Origin: Cubamyces lactineus
Lineage: Eukaryota; Basidiomycota; Agaricomycetes; Polyporales; Polyporaceae
Reading direction: 5' to 3'
Length of the DNA stretch: 64,000 nucleotides
NCBI GenBank assembly: GCA_022376465.1
Contig: JACDTU010000001.1
Coordinates: 1,860,001-1,924,000, forward strand
In this document: piece by piece, positions 1-11,363 of the stretch
How positions within the stretch are numbered: position 1 is the first letter of the stretch
Layout: every line of letters begins with the position of its first letter
Program-made: the position numbers and the translations under genes
The notes under the pieces: model-generated
What the model saw: only the letters and a program-made list of their open reading frames with translations
What the model was told of the DNA's origin: nothing
Database searches by the model: none

Positions 1-1460
1 CTCGCTGGCCGTCAGTTCACGCGGCGCGAGCTCGCGGCCATACCCCGCACTGCCTGGCTGTCGCACCGTATTCACGCCGTCCGCGCACCCGCCGTTCAAC
101 TCATCCGTCGTGGTTTCGCAGAAGTCAGGCACTCACCTCAAGACGCACCCAAGCCCAAGCCCAAGGCGTCCACCGCTCTGCGCCGCGCCGCCTCCGCATC
201 TCTCCCCATCCGTTCCAACCCGACCCCTACCCGGAGCGACATCCAGCCCGTGTTCACGTATGCGACCGCCGAGCGCTACATCATGCCCAACCTCCGGCGC
301 ACGCTGCCGAAAGGCTCAGTGCTGTTGCACGACGCGTGGTGGGTGCCGAAGTGGACGGACGCTCAGACGGGCAAGGACGGCGAGGTCTTTCTGTTTGCCA
401 ACGGGAGTTTTGTGTGCTGGGGCCTGGGCGAGGACGAGGCGACGCGGTTTGCGCAGGAGGTACTCGTGAACTCTGCCGCGGAGGTCGCGCCCCTCAAGGA
501 GCCTGAGACGGAGGACTTGGAGTTTGTGACGGATCCTGAAGAGTAAGCACGCGCCTAGCATGCCGGCATACTTCAAGTGATTGTCTGACCACCCGACAGG
601 AATACTCGGTTACAGGGAGACCTGATTGTCCTGGGCCGAACACCGCCGCTCAGCAGCGAAGACACCATGCCCATGGAACTTCCCCCTTCTGTGCTACCCC
701 GCGAGACGGTGCTCGCACGATACGCGTTCTCCCAGGCGCTGTCTCGGTCGACCGCCCTCTCAGGGCTGGAAGCGTCGTTAGAAGACTACCTCCACTCCGT
801 CGCGTCTCTCCCACATTCTTTGCAAAAGACGGGCAAGCCCGGTTTGGGCCGGAGGGCGCTCGTCATGAAGCTCGGGGAGCTCTTGCGTTTCCGTCAAGGG
901 CTTAACCTGAACCGCGAAAACTTCTCGGACACTCCTGACTTTTACTGGTCGGAGCCCGTACTAGAGGGTAGGCGATTTGCGAATCCTTGGCCAGACGCGA
1001 AGCGTTTTAACTCATTTGGTGTAGCTTACTTCAACTCGCTGAGCAACGCGCTCGAAATCCGGTCCCGGACGCGCTCGGTGAACGACAAAATCACATACGC
1101 CGCGGAGGTAATCCATACCGTCAAATATCATCATAGTCATAAGCTGACGTTTGTGGCATAGATGCAATCCGTCCTACGAGAGCTTTTGACGGAAGTACGT
1201 CCAAATTCGAGCCTACGACTCCTCGCAAGCAACTTACCCTCTGTTTGTCCGTAGACGTCAGCCCACCGCATGGAACTGATCATCATCGCGCTCATTGCCG
1301 TCGAGGTTGTCATTGTAAGTATTCCCCACTACTGCACAAAGTTCAACCGCTTACCGTGCCCCAGTGCCTCATCCGCGATGGCCCCGAGCTCTGGGAGATG
1401 GTCTTCGGCAAGGAAGAACAGAAGCCCGCTGAGGAGACCGAGAAGACTTACAGCGTATAA
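1..1460 (+). CDS. RMND1/DUF155-family mitochondrial protein (5' end outside window)
   Basis: The frame is already open at base 1, so the start codon lies upstream. Exons read 1-542, 600-967, 1025-1107, 1162-1194, 1255-1314 and 1365-1460. The first ~75 residues are rich in Arg and Ala with few acids, like a mitochondrial presequence. The DUF155 domain follows: GEVFLFANGSFVCWGLGEDE, then LQGDLIVLG, the block LRFRQGLNLNRENFSDTPDF, and the C-terminal hydrophobic helix MELIIIALIAVEVVI typical of the family. Human RMND1 and the yeast mitochondrial member support mitochondrial translation and are anchored in the inner membrane; the cytosolic paralogue Rmd1 is less likely here because of the presequence. 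It converges on the lipase gene, with 312 bp between stop codons. The family is clear; the exact N-terminus is not visible. Confidence 0.88.
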
Positions 1461-1772
1461 TATTATCGCACCATGCTAGCCCCCGCCCCCCGGTAATGCT
1501 CTGCTTTTTCCGCCCGCAACGTTTATATTTTGTTTTCGGCGCAATGCACCTCACCGCTCTCACACCCTATAGATCATGGATCTGTATATTATATCTCACA
1601 TATAGGCGCCTACCCTAGAGTACTGTAATGGCATACATCCTCCACTTGTGCCGCTATGGAAGAGACGGGCGATCGTATCGTTTCGAGGTGCGTCCCCCTT
1701 CCTATCCGTATGTCATCTGGTTGCTAGTGTCGATGCAGAGGTGGATTTTGCGGGACGCTGTGGGTTACAATC
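1461..1772. other. Convergent 3' intergenic stretch
   Basis: This 312 bp gap lies between two converging stop codons and should hold both 3' UTRs and polyadenylation signals. I see no other feature. Confidence 0.6.
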
Positions 1773-3214
1773 CTATGCGGGAAGAGACTGCGGTCGTGCA
1801 ATGCGAGCCTCGATCCACCCAACGCAGTCTTCCACGAAGCGAGCGGGTATATCACCAACTTCGTGCATGATCTCATGCAATGCGTCCTATCGACGCGTCA
1901 GATGCGAGTGTTCTTCAGCTCGAAGCCCGGCTCGCCCGTGCGTTGGCGAAAGACTTACCGGGTACGTTACGAGCTCCTTGTCTTTCGCCCGGACCTTCTC
2001 GAAGAACGCGATCCCGTCTTTCGGTGAGTTGATCTGTGTCAAGTGGTATCGTTCATGAATACGTTTACGCCTAGGAGGCTTGTGATGTTGCACCCACCTC
2101 GTCTGCCGCTCCCCACAGTATGAACATCTGTCCGTGGTATGGCGAGGTGTTAGCAACAGTCAGACGCGGACGCGGATTCGGGTGATCTTTACCGGTAGAT
2201 CCTGTGGCCACCGTTCCCACCCGCTCTTGAGCAACTCCTCGCCCTATGCAGGTACATATCGTGAGCGAATTCCATTATTGCCAGAAACGTTAGTGTATCT
2301 CACCTGGGTAACCATATCGTACAGCCCTAAAGCCGTTCCGTGCGGTCTCCGCAACGGGTCCTCGGACAACGCCTTCTGCACCTCGATGTCACGCGAGAAC
2401 CTCTGCGAACAATCTCCATCTCAGCAACGCCCACGACCACGAAAACCCACACACAACGGGCGCTACGGAGGACTCACTCACCTCGTACGGTTGCATCGCG
2501 GGGACGGGGCAATTAGGCCACACGGCAGACATCATGCGCACGGCGTGCTTGGTGAGCTGCGAGGGCGGGTAGACAAGCGTGAGGAGCGGGCTAACGCCGA
2601 TGACGCCCGCGATGAGGGACACCGCTTCCGCGCTTGGCGGTGAGGATTTGCGTGTCGGATACGCGAGGGTCAAACCACCGCCCTGCAGATGCAAATGCAA
2701 ACTGAGTGAGTCCCACACGCGCCCACACTATGACCGCAGTCCCGCGCCACATGCAAGCCCACAATCACAATGAAGTACCCACCGACGAGTATCCCATCAA
2801 GAAGATCGGCGCGCCCCGCGCATGCACCCGCGCGACATATCTCACCCACCACTCCAGGTCCTCCAGCTCGAGCGCGCGGCTCGTGCGCCCGAAGCCCTCG
2901 CCCGCGGCGCGGTGCGCCTCGTCGAGCGCCGTGCGCCCGAACCCGCGCATGTCGTACGCGAAGACGGCGAGCCCGCGCTGCGCGAACGCGGCGTGCGTGT
3001 CGGCGTGCCGCGCGATGTGGTCGTTGTATCCGTGTACGAAGAGGAGGACGGCTTTGGGTGGGGGCGGGGCGGCGGTACTTGTGCTAGTGCTAGTGCTAGT
3101 GCTGGTAGGAGAGGGGGAGGAGGGGAGGTAGGTGCGCGTGTAGAAGGGGTGCCCGTTGGGGCCGTTCAGCCAGGCTTCGATGTATGTCGGCGTTTCTGAG
3201 GGTTCGGGGGCCAT
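1773..3214 (-). CDS. YJU3: Monoacylglycerol lipase, YJU3-type serine alpha/beta hydrolase
   Basis: It starts at the ATG at 3214 (MAPEPSETPTYIEAWLNGPN) and is spliced from about seven exons. The fold follows the MGL/S33 order: VLLFVHGYNDHIARHADTHA (oxyanion HG), AYDMRGFGRT, nucleophile elbow MGYSS|GGGLTLAYP split by a phase-0 intron, then WPQDLPMFILWGAADEINSP carrying the catalytic Asp, and YPDALHEIMHEVGDIP with the catalytic His. The elbow is GYSSG where the family usually has GHSMG. The product, about 330 residues, should release fatty acids from monoacylglycerols at lipid droplets and ER membranes. A tandem hexanucleotide encodes a Thr-Ser run near residue 40. Family assignment is firm; substrate is inferred from homology. 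Confidence 0.88.
3081..3104. repeat. GTGCTA hexanucleotide microsatellite inside the lipase CDS
   Basis: About four tandem copies of GTGCTA, read on the minus strand as a Thr-Ser repeat in the linker between the N-terminal strand and the core of the lipase. Length change by whole units would keep the frame. Confidence 0.8.
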
Positions 3215-4265
3215 CGTTCAACGAGCTACAGGTGGGGTACGTGCCAGTGCAAGCGCAGTGCAAAGGGGACGAGTTGGGGATCAGGACGCTGATGCGCGTC
3301 GGGCTCGACATTGTCGTGCTTTTATTCTTCCCCTGCCTCCCTGGGGCGTGCTAAAGGTGGTACACGGTTACACCGCCTGTCTCCGCCGTGTCTCACCTAT
3401 GGGCAAGTAGTTGATTCAGAGCGCCGCGCGTGCGCCTCGAGTGTCGGTGCCGCGGGCTTAGGGGCTGGCCTCTTGGTAAGAAACATGTTGATCGAGGTCC
3501 AAGGTGTCCTCTTTGGTCCCGGACTGAAGCTTGTAGTACTACGCCGTTGGATGCCGCGACCCTGTTTGAATGTCACGGCGAAGTCTATCTATCTACTTGT
3601 AGTTGTGCATTGGGGAATGCGCAGGGCAATCGTCGTGAGCCTCTCTCCATGCCTAGTTCTCTAACTCAGTACTCACCGGCTGTTTTAACATGAGAAGCTA
3701 CAGTTGCGTCCGTACCGTCCATGCGCATCGCGTCTACAGCACATATGTCAGCGGCACCCGCGTGAACTCCGAGCTGCTGGATGTATACTGCTAACGCTGA
3801 GCCAAGTGCGACGCACATGATAATATAGTCTGTCGTTTGATGATCCAGGCCAAGCCCTCAACAATTGCAGGGGGCAATTGTACGAACGAACATCCAAACA
3901 CGACAGCATCAAGAGCCTACTGAGCGAACTTGTATGATCAGGACCATGTGCGGCGCTCCCCATAAGGCTCGCGACCACCCATGCATATGGCTGCGCCGGA
4001 AGCTGACCAGGACGAGTACTTACCCGACCGGCCGGGCGCGACGACGACGACGACGACGAAGATCAGAGAAGCCCCTCGAGCCTAGCCAAGTCGAATTTGC
4101 GCTCTCTCGCACGCCGCGCGTACTTAAACCGCCCCCTCAAGCCTCGGGCTCCTGTGGGTAAGCAACACGGTACCCGCTATTAGGCGAAGACCGACCGTAC
4201 TGCTGCTAGCATACAGTCACAGCTGCACGCTCCCATACTCATACAAGCAGCATACAAGCCTGAAC
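3215..4265. other. Divergent intergenic region, no gene seen
   Basis: The region separates the divergent starts of the lipase and the oxidoreductase. It holds a short CGA trinucleotide run near 4039-4059. No frame shows protein-like sequence with plausible splice sites, so I read it as two promoters and spacer. Confidence 0.5.
4039..4059. repeat. CGA trinucleotide run
   Basis: Seven consecutive CGA units in the non-coding region upstream of the Gfo/Idh/MocA gene. Confidence 0.8.
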
Positions 4266-5915
4266 ATGTCATCTGTGCGTCTCTTATTTCCAATCCGTGT
4301 TTTTTTGGCGTTCCTGACGTAACAAACCCATCCCCCTTGCAGGAGCAGCCAAAGCAAAGCACCCCGCTCCGCGTCGGGATTCTCGGCGCCGCGCGCATCG
4401 GGCCCGACGCGCTCATCAAGCCCGTGCAGACGCACCCCGACGTCGTGGTGGCCGCCGTCGCGTGCAGGGACGCGGTGCGCGGGGAGCGCTATGCGCGCAA
4501 GTGGGGGATCAAGCGGACGTTCAGTGGGCCGCAGGCGTATCACGGTGCGTCCGCCTCCAAGCTGTAGCTATCGTGTGACGGGACTGGGATTCGCAATGGC
4601 TGATTACTGGGACGAATAGACTTGGTTACGGACCCCGAGATTGACGTTGTGTACATACCGGTGAGCATACGTCTCCCTCATGCGTTGCCGCGAAAGGTTT
4701 CTGGGAAGCAACTGACGGTGACGCGCGACAGCTCCCGAATGGCCTGCACTATGAGTGGTCCATGCGCGCCTTAGAGGCGGGAAAGCACATCCTCGTCGAG
4801 AAGCCGATGACGAGCACCGCAGGGGAGGCTCGCCAGATCTTCGCGCTCGCGGAGAAGAAAGGGCTCGTCGTGTTGGAGGCGATGCACAGCGTGTTCGTAC
4901 CCCCTTCATCTCCTTAAATCCCCTCGACTTTACTTTCACGCGAGCTGACATTCGAGGGTATTGGTAGGTTCCATCCCGCCATGCAGAGAGTGCGCGAGAT
5001 CGTCCAGAGCGGCGAGCTGGGCAAGGTGAAGAGCGTGGAGACCGCTTTTGCCATACCCAGCTTTATCTCGCGCTTCTTCTTTGGGAAGGACGACGTGCGA
5101 TTTAAGTATGACCTCGCTGGAGGCTGCATGATGGACTTGGGAGGTTCGCATCCCAAATTCACCCACCCCGTCTTAACCATTCGCTGACATCGGGGTATTG
5201 CCTGCAGTTTACCCCGTCGCCGCCACGCGCTTCGTCACGAACACAGACAGCACCCCGCTCGAGATAATTTCCGCGACGCCCGCCGGACATCCCTTGGACC
5301 CTCAACGTATCGACCGCGCGATGCACGCGACCTTCGCGCTCCCAGACTCCATAACGGGCGAGATGACGGCCGACTTTGCGCTCCCCGGGCGCGGCCCGTT
5401 CGGGCTCATCCCGCGCCTGCCGCAGTGCACGCTGAGCATCGCGCTCGAGGGCGGGCGCGTCGAGACGTTCAACTTCGCGGGCCCGCATTTCTACCATACT
5501 ATCAAGGTGAAGCCGGCGCGCGGGACGGGGAGGACGGAGAAGGCGTATAAGTACAAAGATGGGAGGGGCGATGCGGCGTGGTCGACGTGAGTGCTTTCGC
5601 ATTTGTTGCCTGTTCATTGGATAGTAGGGGGGTGCTGAAGATGTAGCTTTCTGTATAGGTATCGATACCAGCTGGAGGCGTTCGTCGATAAGGTGCGAGG
5701 AAGGGCGCCGTGGTACTGGATCGAACCTGCGACGACTGTCACCGAGATGGAGTCGCTCGAGCGGGTGTACGCCAAGGTCGGTAGTTTATCTCTATATCGT
5801 AGTTCACCTTTCGCAAGCCGGAATGCTGATTGTAACGCACTATTCACTGCAGGCTGGGATGCCTCCTCGCATGCCTTCCACGTACTATAAGCCTGCCAGC
5901 ACGGAGTCGATGTGA
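4266..5915 (+). CDS. Gfo/Idh/MocA-family NAD(P)-dependent oxidoreductase (dihydrodiol/xylose dehydrogenase-like)
   Basis: The start is placed at the ATG at 4266: a nine-base first exon (MSS) is joined over an intron at 4275-4342 to EQPKQSTPLRVGILGAARIG, because the open frame at 4343 has no suitable ATG. The Rossmann motif GILGAARIGPDAL is followed by VVYIPLPNGLHYEWSMRALE, the hallmark HILVEKPMTSTAGEA with the conserved EKP lysine, then VFHPAMQRVREIVQSGELG and GGCMMDLGVYPVAATRF. About seven introns; the last exon ends KPASTESM. Dimeric dihydrodiol dehydrogenases and fungal D-xylose 1-dehydrogenases share this architecture, acting on sugars or trans-dihydrodiols with NADP. The substrate cannot be read from the sequence. 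Confidence 0.85.
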
Positions 5916-6446
5916 TAGCTTGACGGCTACTGTAACTTGAAACTTATACCCGTATGAGTCTCTCGTGCTACCACCTCGCGCATGCCACCATCTCCAAGAT
6001 TGAGGGGAAGATACCGAGCAGCCTGAATAGATGCTGACTGCGGAGGAGGCGGAGAAGGGGAAGGGCCGAGTCCGAGAAGGCCGGGAAACGCTTGGGATGA
6101 GCGCGATGTTGAGTACGCACTACCGGAACGATCGGGCGGAGGATGGTAGCCGGAATGCCGGTCGAGCATGGACTGCAGATTCCGAGAGTGTGGACATGCA
6201 GTAGAACGCGATGACGAGCTCTCATTCTGCTTGCACCCGAGTTGTCTCTGCTTGCTACTAGCTTCAGCTCAGGGCAGTCAACGAATACGACACGCTATAT
6301 AGCACCGAGCGCAACGTACACACTCTGTCATCTTCAGCCACAGCAGCAGCAGTGACGCCTACGCAACGGTGACGGTCGCAACGGGGCCCCGTCTCAGCTT
6401 CCTGCAGATTGCTAAGGCGAGAGAGAAAGGCTGCAGAGTCTAGAAG
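5916..6446. other. Intergenic region with the glutathione peroxidase promoter
   Basis: It separates two same-strand genes. It contains the TATA-like element at 6296-6302, listed separately. No coding content recognised. Confidence 0.5.
6296..6302 (+). promoter_or_regulatory. Distal TATA box of glutathione peroxidase
   Basis: TATATAG lies 145 bp upstream of the first ATG (6447). Transcripts starting about 30 bp downstream would contain both start codons and the mitochondrial leader. Confidence 0.45.
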
Positions 6447-7501
6447 ATGCGAAGCACATGCAACCCACCAGCCTTGGCCAATCCATATAAGCTCCTCCGC
6501 AACTTCGCGTCCCGCCCTCCCACCGCGCTCGCACGCCGTACTCTCTATCTCAATCGCTCTCACCCTCCGGCTCTTCCCCTCAGATCGAGAGTCTTAGCTT
6601 TAGCGTCACCCTTTGCGCTCGCTTGCCGACCGCTCGCTGCACCCAGCCGCACCTTCTTCAGCCTCTCTAATCCCAACTCTAGCACGAGCAGCAGCTCCTC
6701 CGCCATGTCCGACGCCAAGTCCTTCTACGAGCTCAAGGCCCAGCTCCCGGGCGGCAAGACGTACGACTTTGAGCAGCTCAAGGGCAAGGTCGTCCTCATC
6801 GTCAACGTCGCTTCGAAGTGGTGCGTCTTTATTCGCCTCTTGTCGCGCTGAAAACCGGATGCGCGCACTGTGTACTTGAGAGCGTCGGCTAACTTGTTGG
6901 CGTTCGTGCTGGATAGTGGCTTCACGCCGCAGTACAAGGGCCTCCAAGCCCTGTACGACAAGTACAAAGACCGCGGGTTCATCATCCTCGGCTTCCCCTG
7001 CAACCAGGTACGTCGCCTCCTCCCCCCCTCCCCCTCCTCCCTTCTCTTCCCTCCACATCAACAACCTTTCCGCCCTGCCCAACTCAACTCAACTCGGCGC
7101 GCGCACAGTTCGGCGGGCAGGAGCCCGAGAACGACGAGAAGATCGCGCAGTTCTGCGAGCTCAACCACGGCGTGACCTTCCCGCTCATGGCCAAGTCCGA
7201 CGTGAACGGCGACAGCACGAACGAGGTGTACAGGTGGCTCAAGAGCCAGAAGGCCGGCATCCTCGGCCTCACGCGCATCAAGGTGCGTCCTTTCTTTTCC
7301 CTCTTCCCTCTCCGTAGGCCTGCGGGTGAGCCTGGAGAGGGGAAGGAGAATAGCGGAATGGCGGAATGGCGGAGGCTGACGTACGACGGGCAGTGGAACT
7401 TTGAGAAGTTCCTGATCGACCGCGAGGGCAAGGTCGTCCACCGCTGGGCGTCGACGACGTCCCCCGAGGCCATCGACGCCGAGGTCGCGAAGCTCCTCTG
7501 A
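6447..7501 (+). CDS. Glutathione peroxidase (thioredoxin-type GPx) with mitochondrial leader
   Basis: Exons are 6447-6820, 6917-7007, 7109-7282 and 7394-7501. The core from Met 6705 ([17 protein letters not shown]) is 162 residues, the usual length of yeast Hyr1-type enzymes. The peroxidatic Cys is rebuilt across intron 1 (VASKCGFTPQ); FPCNQFGGQEP and WNFEKFLID complete the catalytic set, and [14 protein letters not shown] carries the likely resolving Cys. The upstream in-frame ATG at 6447, preceded by an in-frame TAG at 6441, adds 86 residues with many Arg and no Asp or Glu, a strong mitochondrial presequence. The enzyme reduces hydroperoxides with thioredoxin and may relay oxidant signals. 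Two isoforms (mitochondrial and cytosolic) are inferred. Confidence 0.92.
6486..6490 (+). promoter_or_regulatory. Internal TATA-like element of glutathione peroxidase
   Basis: CATATAA sits inside the leader-coding sequence, downstream of the first ATG (6447) and 215 bp upstream of the second (6705). A transcript started here would make only the short, leaderless enzyme. Function inferred from position only. Confidence 0.3.
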
Positions 7502-8029
7502 CTCCACGGATCCACGCCTGCGTCTTCGAAACTGTGAAGTGTAATAACCGACATTTGGAGACTGGAAACTTCAAGACAGAAGAAGGACTGGTCGAGGAAG
7601 TCGTTTCTTGGAATGTACTATACGCGCCGTAACTCAGGCAGCTTGGTTTCCGATACACCTCTTGTGCACAAAGCAAGGCGAGTGTAGTACAGCTTAAACA
7701 AAGATGGAGAACAAGAGTTATGCTACGGTGGGTACGAAAGTCTGTCCATATTAACAACAGGAACGTGAAGACGAAAGGTGGGGAGGGGCACGACAAAGAA
7801 GCGGTGCGCGAGCGCCGGATGGGATGCGTGAGGGGAAGGCGAGGTGCGGATATATAAGAGTTATATACGTGCGATTTGCGTGGCGTGCGGATAGGATAGC
7901 AGTGAGGTGAGGACGAGGTGAGGTGTACGAAAAAGGGAGGGGTGTGCGTGAAGAATGTGCGAAAGCGTACAGCGTCGACGGCGAGACATCAATAAATACG
8001 CACCCAAAGCTCACATACCCAGCACATTA
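7502..8029. other. Convergent intergenic stretch
   Basis: 3' regions of the glutathione peroxidase and aspartic protease genes, which end tail to tail. No additional gene seen. Confidence 0.5.
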
Positions 8030-10872
8030 TCACAGCACGCCCCACGCCAGCGCGCAAAGCAGCGCTCCCAGGGTCGCCCCAACGCCCGCAGCCGCCTTCC
8101 CCGGACGCGCGCCGCTGACCTTCCACCCCGCAGGCACGCCCAGCGTCACCGACGGCTGGCTCGCCGTCGACACGCTCGTGTGCGTATGCCCGCTCGTGTC
8201 CGTGATGACGAAAGTGACTACAGTCGGCGAGGGCGTGATCGTCGGGAGCGCCGTCGCGTTCCGGTGGTGCGTCCCGCCCGCGCCGCCCAGGAGCGGGACG
8301 TACGTGCTCGTCGCGAGCCCGGTGCGTACGAGCTCGCCGGGGGTCGCGCGTACCGAGGTGTTGAACGTGTACGCGGGGGTGCTGAACGTTGGGGTTGGGA
8401 GGAGGAAGTTGGGGAGCGTCGTCGCGACGGTGGCGGAATAGGATGCGAAGAACTCGGACACGGCCGACACGGGCTCGGGCGTTGCGGGAATACTGGTGTT
8501 CGCGAGGGGGTAGAGACCGATCATGGGTGGCTCTTTGGTGTTGATGCCGAAGCTGTCATGAGTACGCGTGAGTGGGTGCGCCAACACGTTGGGCGTGTAT
8601 AGGCTTACCTGAATATTGAGTAGACTGTCCGCAAGAAGGGAGAACCTGGTGTGAGGCATGTTAGAATGTGAATGATATGGTAGATCGTGCCGGCCTACCT
8701 AGCTGCCAATCGATACCATCCGAACTTGGAGGAGCAGCCTGAGGCCACGAGAGACACAAGTTTGGGTTGCCAGACGCAGGTCCGATGAGGTAGTCCGTGG
8801 GCTGCATGACAAACTCACGTCCACTGCACACCCAACACTCCAATTAATGCCTATGTTAGGTGGATCGACAACGGGGAGTACTAACCCAAAGTTGAAAGCA
8901 ATCAGTACTTCTGCGTCGCACGGCACGACCCACTGGCCCACGCCATCATCTATGCCAAGAGTCCGCAGTCAGTCTTTACCCACCTTGACAAAACGGGAAC
9001 GACGACAATGAATTGAATCGCCATGACGTACCGTCGTCCACGAGGCGCGCCCCCGGTATCTGCGAGAATATCTGTTCGACCTGCAGGCATGCCGTCAGCC
9101 ATCCGCGTGCAAACGAGAGTGCGGGGTAAGGCTAGACGCCCATATAGAGACCCACTCACATCTTGGTAAGGTCCATAGATTCCGGCAGTGCCACTGTCAG
9201 GCACAGCGCGGATTTGTGGAGTATCGTGGTCAGTATAGGAAACGGAAATACAGACGACAGTCCCGTCAATAGTGGAGTAGATACATACGCGTCGATCAGG
9301 GCGAGTGAGGAGTTGAACGTCTGTGCGGGGTAAGTGGGCTGCAAGCCTACAGTCGAACCGTTTACCTAGACGGATCCGCCAACTTATGGGTCCCCTGCGT
9401 GCACATATGGAGACTTGAGAAGAGACATACCGACACGCCCTCCAAGACGACCGTCCACTGGAGGTAGCTCGACGTGTTGCTCTCCGCACCAAACGGTGCG
9501 AACGGCACAACCTCGTTCCATTCGATCAGGGTTCGGTTCATAACAACCGAACCGTCGATGGCACCTTCAGTACGGTCAGCGGTCGCTCGCGCGGGGCCGT
9601 CGGGACTAGAGAGGATTCCCAGAAGCGGAAGCGAGGAGACGTACCGAATGCCAGAGAGCCGCTGTCGTCTCGAGTGAGACTGAGGCCGAACAGCGGGTAG
9701 TCCAGCTGTCCATTTTGCGCCATCGTCGCGAAGAAGGGCGTTGCTGAACGACCATAATGAGACTAGACAATATATGAGTAGTACTGACAGGCTGGCATAC
9801 CATTGACGGTTTGACTTGCAATTGCGGATAGTCGCGGGAAGCTTAGGCCCAGGACGCCGCTCACTTGGTCGGTGAAGCTCACATTGGAGGACGTTACAAG
9901 GCCTGTGTACAGTTCAGCATCGTCGAATCGAAACTATCGGCCGACCTCCGCAGGTCTAAGGGCCAGAAGAATGTCTCGAAAGCTGGGTATACTGTCTGGT
10001 GCTCGAAAACAGACATCGCTGCTGAAACCACGCATGCCGGAACGTGCTGCGGATAAATGCTGCCGTACCGCAGCAGTGCCCTGACCAACGATGCGCGCCA
10101 TTTCTAACCTGCAACCTCTCCTGCCGCACACGTACCATTACAGCATTGTGATACACCACCCGTACAGACCATCCGCAGCACGGCAGCCACAGACCGGGGG
10201 AAACAGACACTCACCAATAGCCTGGTCCGGAACGGTGAGGTTACCAAAGGACACCGACTCTCGCGCGACGAACCCCTCAGCGCCTGGGCATCGACATACC
10301 GTCAGCTGCGGATCGGCACGATACGAGAGAGCGAAAACGGCAGCACACCTGTCGAGTCGGCGTAGCTCACGTTGAACGCGGTCGCATTTGAGTTGACGGA
10401 GACAAACGTGGGCGATTCGAACGCGAGCGGATATTTGGGCACGTTGCATGCCGGCGAGCCACAGTCTGATGAGACCATCCAAGTATCCGAGGACGCAGTA
10501 TCGAGCGCGAGGCGGAGAGATACATTGCCAACGCCGGCGAGGACGTAATATGTTCTGCGAGCATGCGCGTTAGGGGGCACATGCCATTTGGTGCGATGCA
10601 AAGCGCAGCTTGCCACAGACGGGCGAAAGGACGACTTACTCCCTGTCGGAGGCAAACGAGACGGGAATGATGGTCGAGTTGTTCGCAGGGGCGACGCCCA
10701 CTACGATGCCCTCGAGGATCTGGCGGGATTGCAGCCCGGAGCTCCTGCCGCCATTCGAAACTCTCCTACGCAAGTCTGGCCGCCAGCGACCGTGGGCGGC
10801 GGGGCGCACAGAGATGGAGTAAACACCATCTAGGAAAGCGAGGATGGAGAGGACGAGGAACAAGGGCAGCAT
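8030..10872 (-). CDS. Pepsin-like aspartic protease (family A1), secreted and probably GPI-anchored
   Basis: The start at 10872 gives a signal peptide (MLPLFLVLSILAFLDGVYS). About a dozen exons were joined. The first catalytic Asp lies in LALDTASSDTWMVSSDCG and the second in LALIDAGTAGIYGPYQDV; the flap-side strand is SYADSTGAEGFVARESVSFG. The C-terminal lobe contains FNFGGREFVMQPTDYLIGP and FLRTVYSIFSFGINT. A Ser/Thr-rich stalk and a terminal hydrophobic tail (AGVGATLGALLCALAWGVL) suggest a GPI signal, as in yapsins. Both catalytic Asp are kept, but the triplets are DTA and DAG rather than DTG/DSG. One intron (9903-10214) is 312 nt, far longer than the others. Likely an extracellular or wall-bound protease; activity uncertain. 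Confidence 0.85.
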
Positions 10873-11002
10873 GGCGATTCAGAACGGCGGACCAGGGGGA
10901 TGCTTGAGGCTGGGCCGGGCGGAAGAGCGAGGGCAACAAGCTCAGCAGAGGATCAGAGCGCAAGCATCCGCAAGAGGGAGTGGCCGCTGAGGAGACAATA
11001 GA

Positions 11003-11008
11003 TATATA
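11003..11008 (-). promoter_or_regulatory. TATA box of the aspartic protease
   Basis: TATATA about 130 bp upstream of the ATG at 10872, read on the minus strand. Confidence 0.45.
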
Positions 11009-11363
11009 GATAGGACGGGAGGGGAAGCGGGGGAGAAAGAACGGCAGGGGCTGGACGGACGGCGTTGCGGTCGCGGTGGCTTTTGGAAGGCTCTGCTCTC
11101 TCGCCAAGTCCGTTTCTCACTTTCCGGCGTCTAGTCCAAGCATACTAACCCGGTCCGGCCATTCAGTTTACATTACGTAACGTTTACTTTGGCAAACAAC
11201 CCCTGGGCGCTTCTCCGCATAGGTCGCCAAGTCGCCTGATTGCATTGCCAGTGTGGCACGTCACTCCAACCTCATAGTCGACCACCACTCGCAGGCTGCA
11301 GCTGATCGTACTCTCTGGTGCGCAGAGGCACATGCAGCGACGGCTGCGTAACAAGTAATCACC
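11009..11363. other. Divergent promoter region, protease / phosphatase
   Basis: Short spacer between divergent starts; nothing else recognised. Confidence 0.4.
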
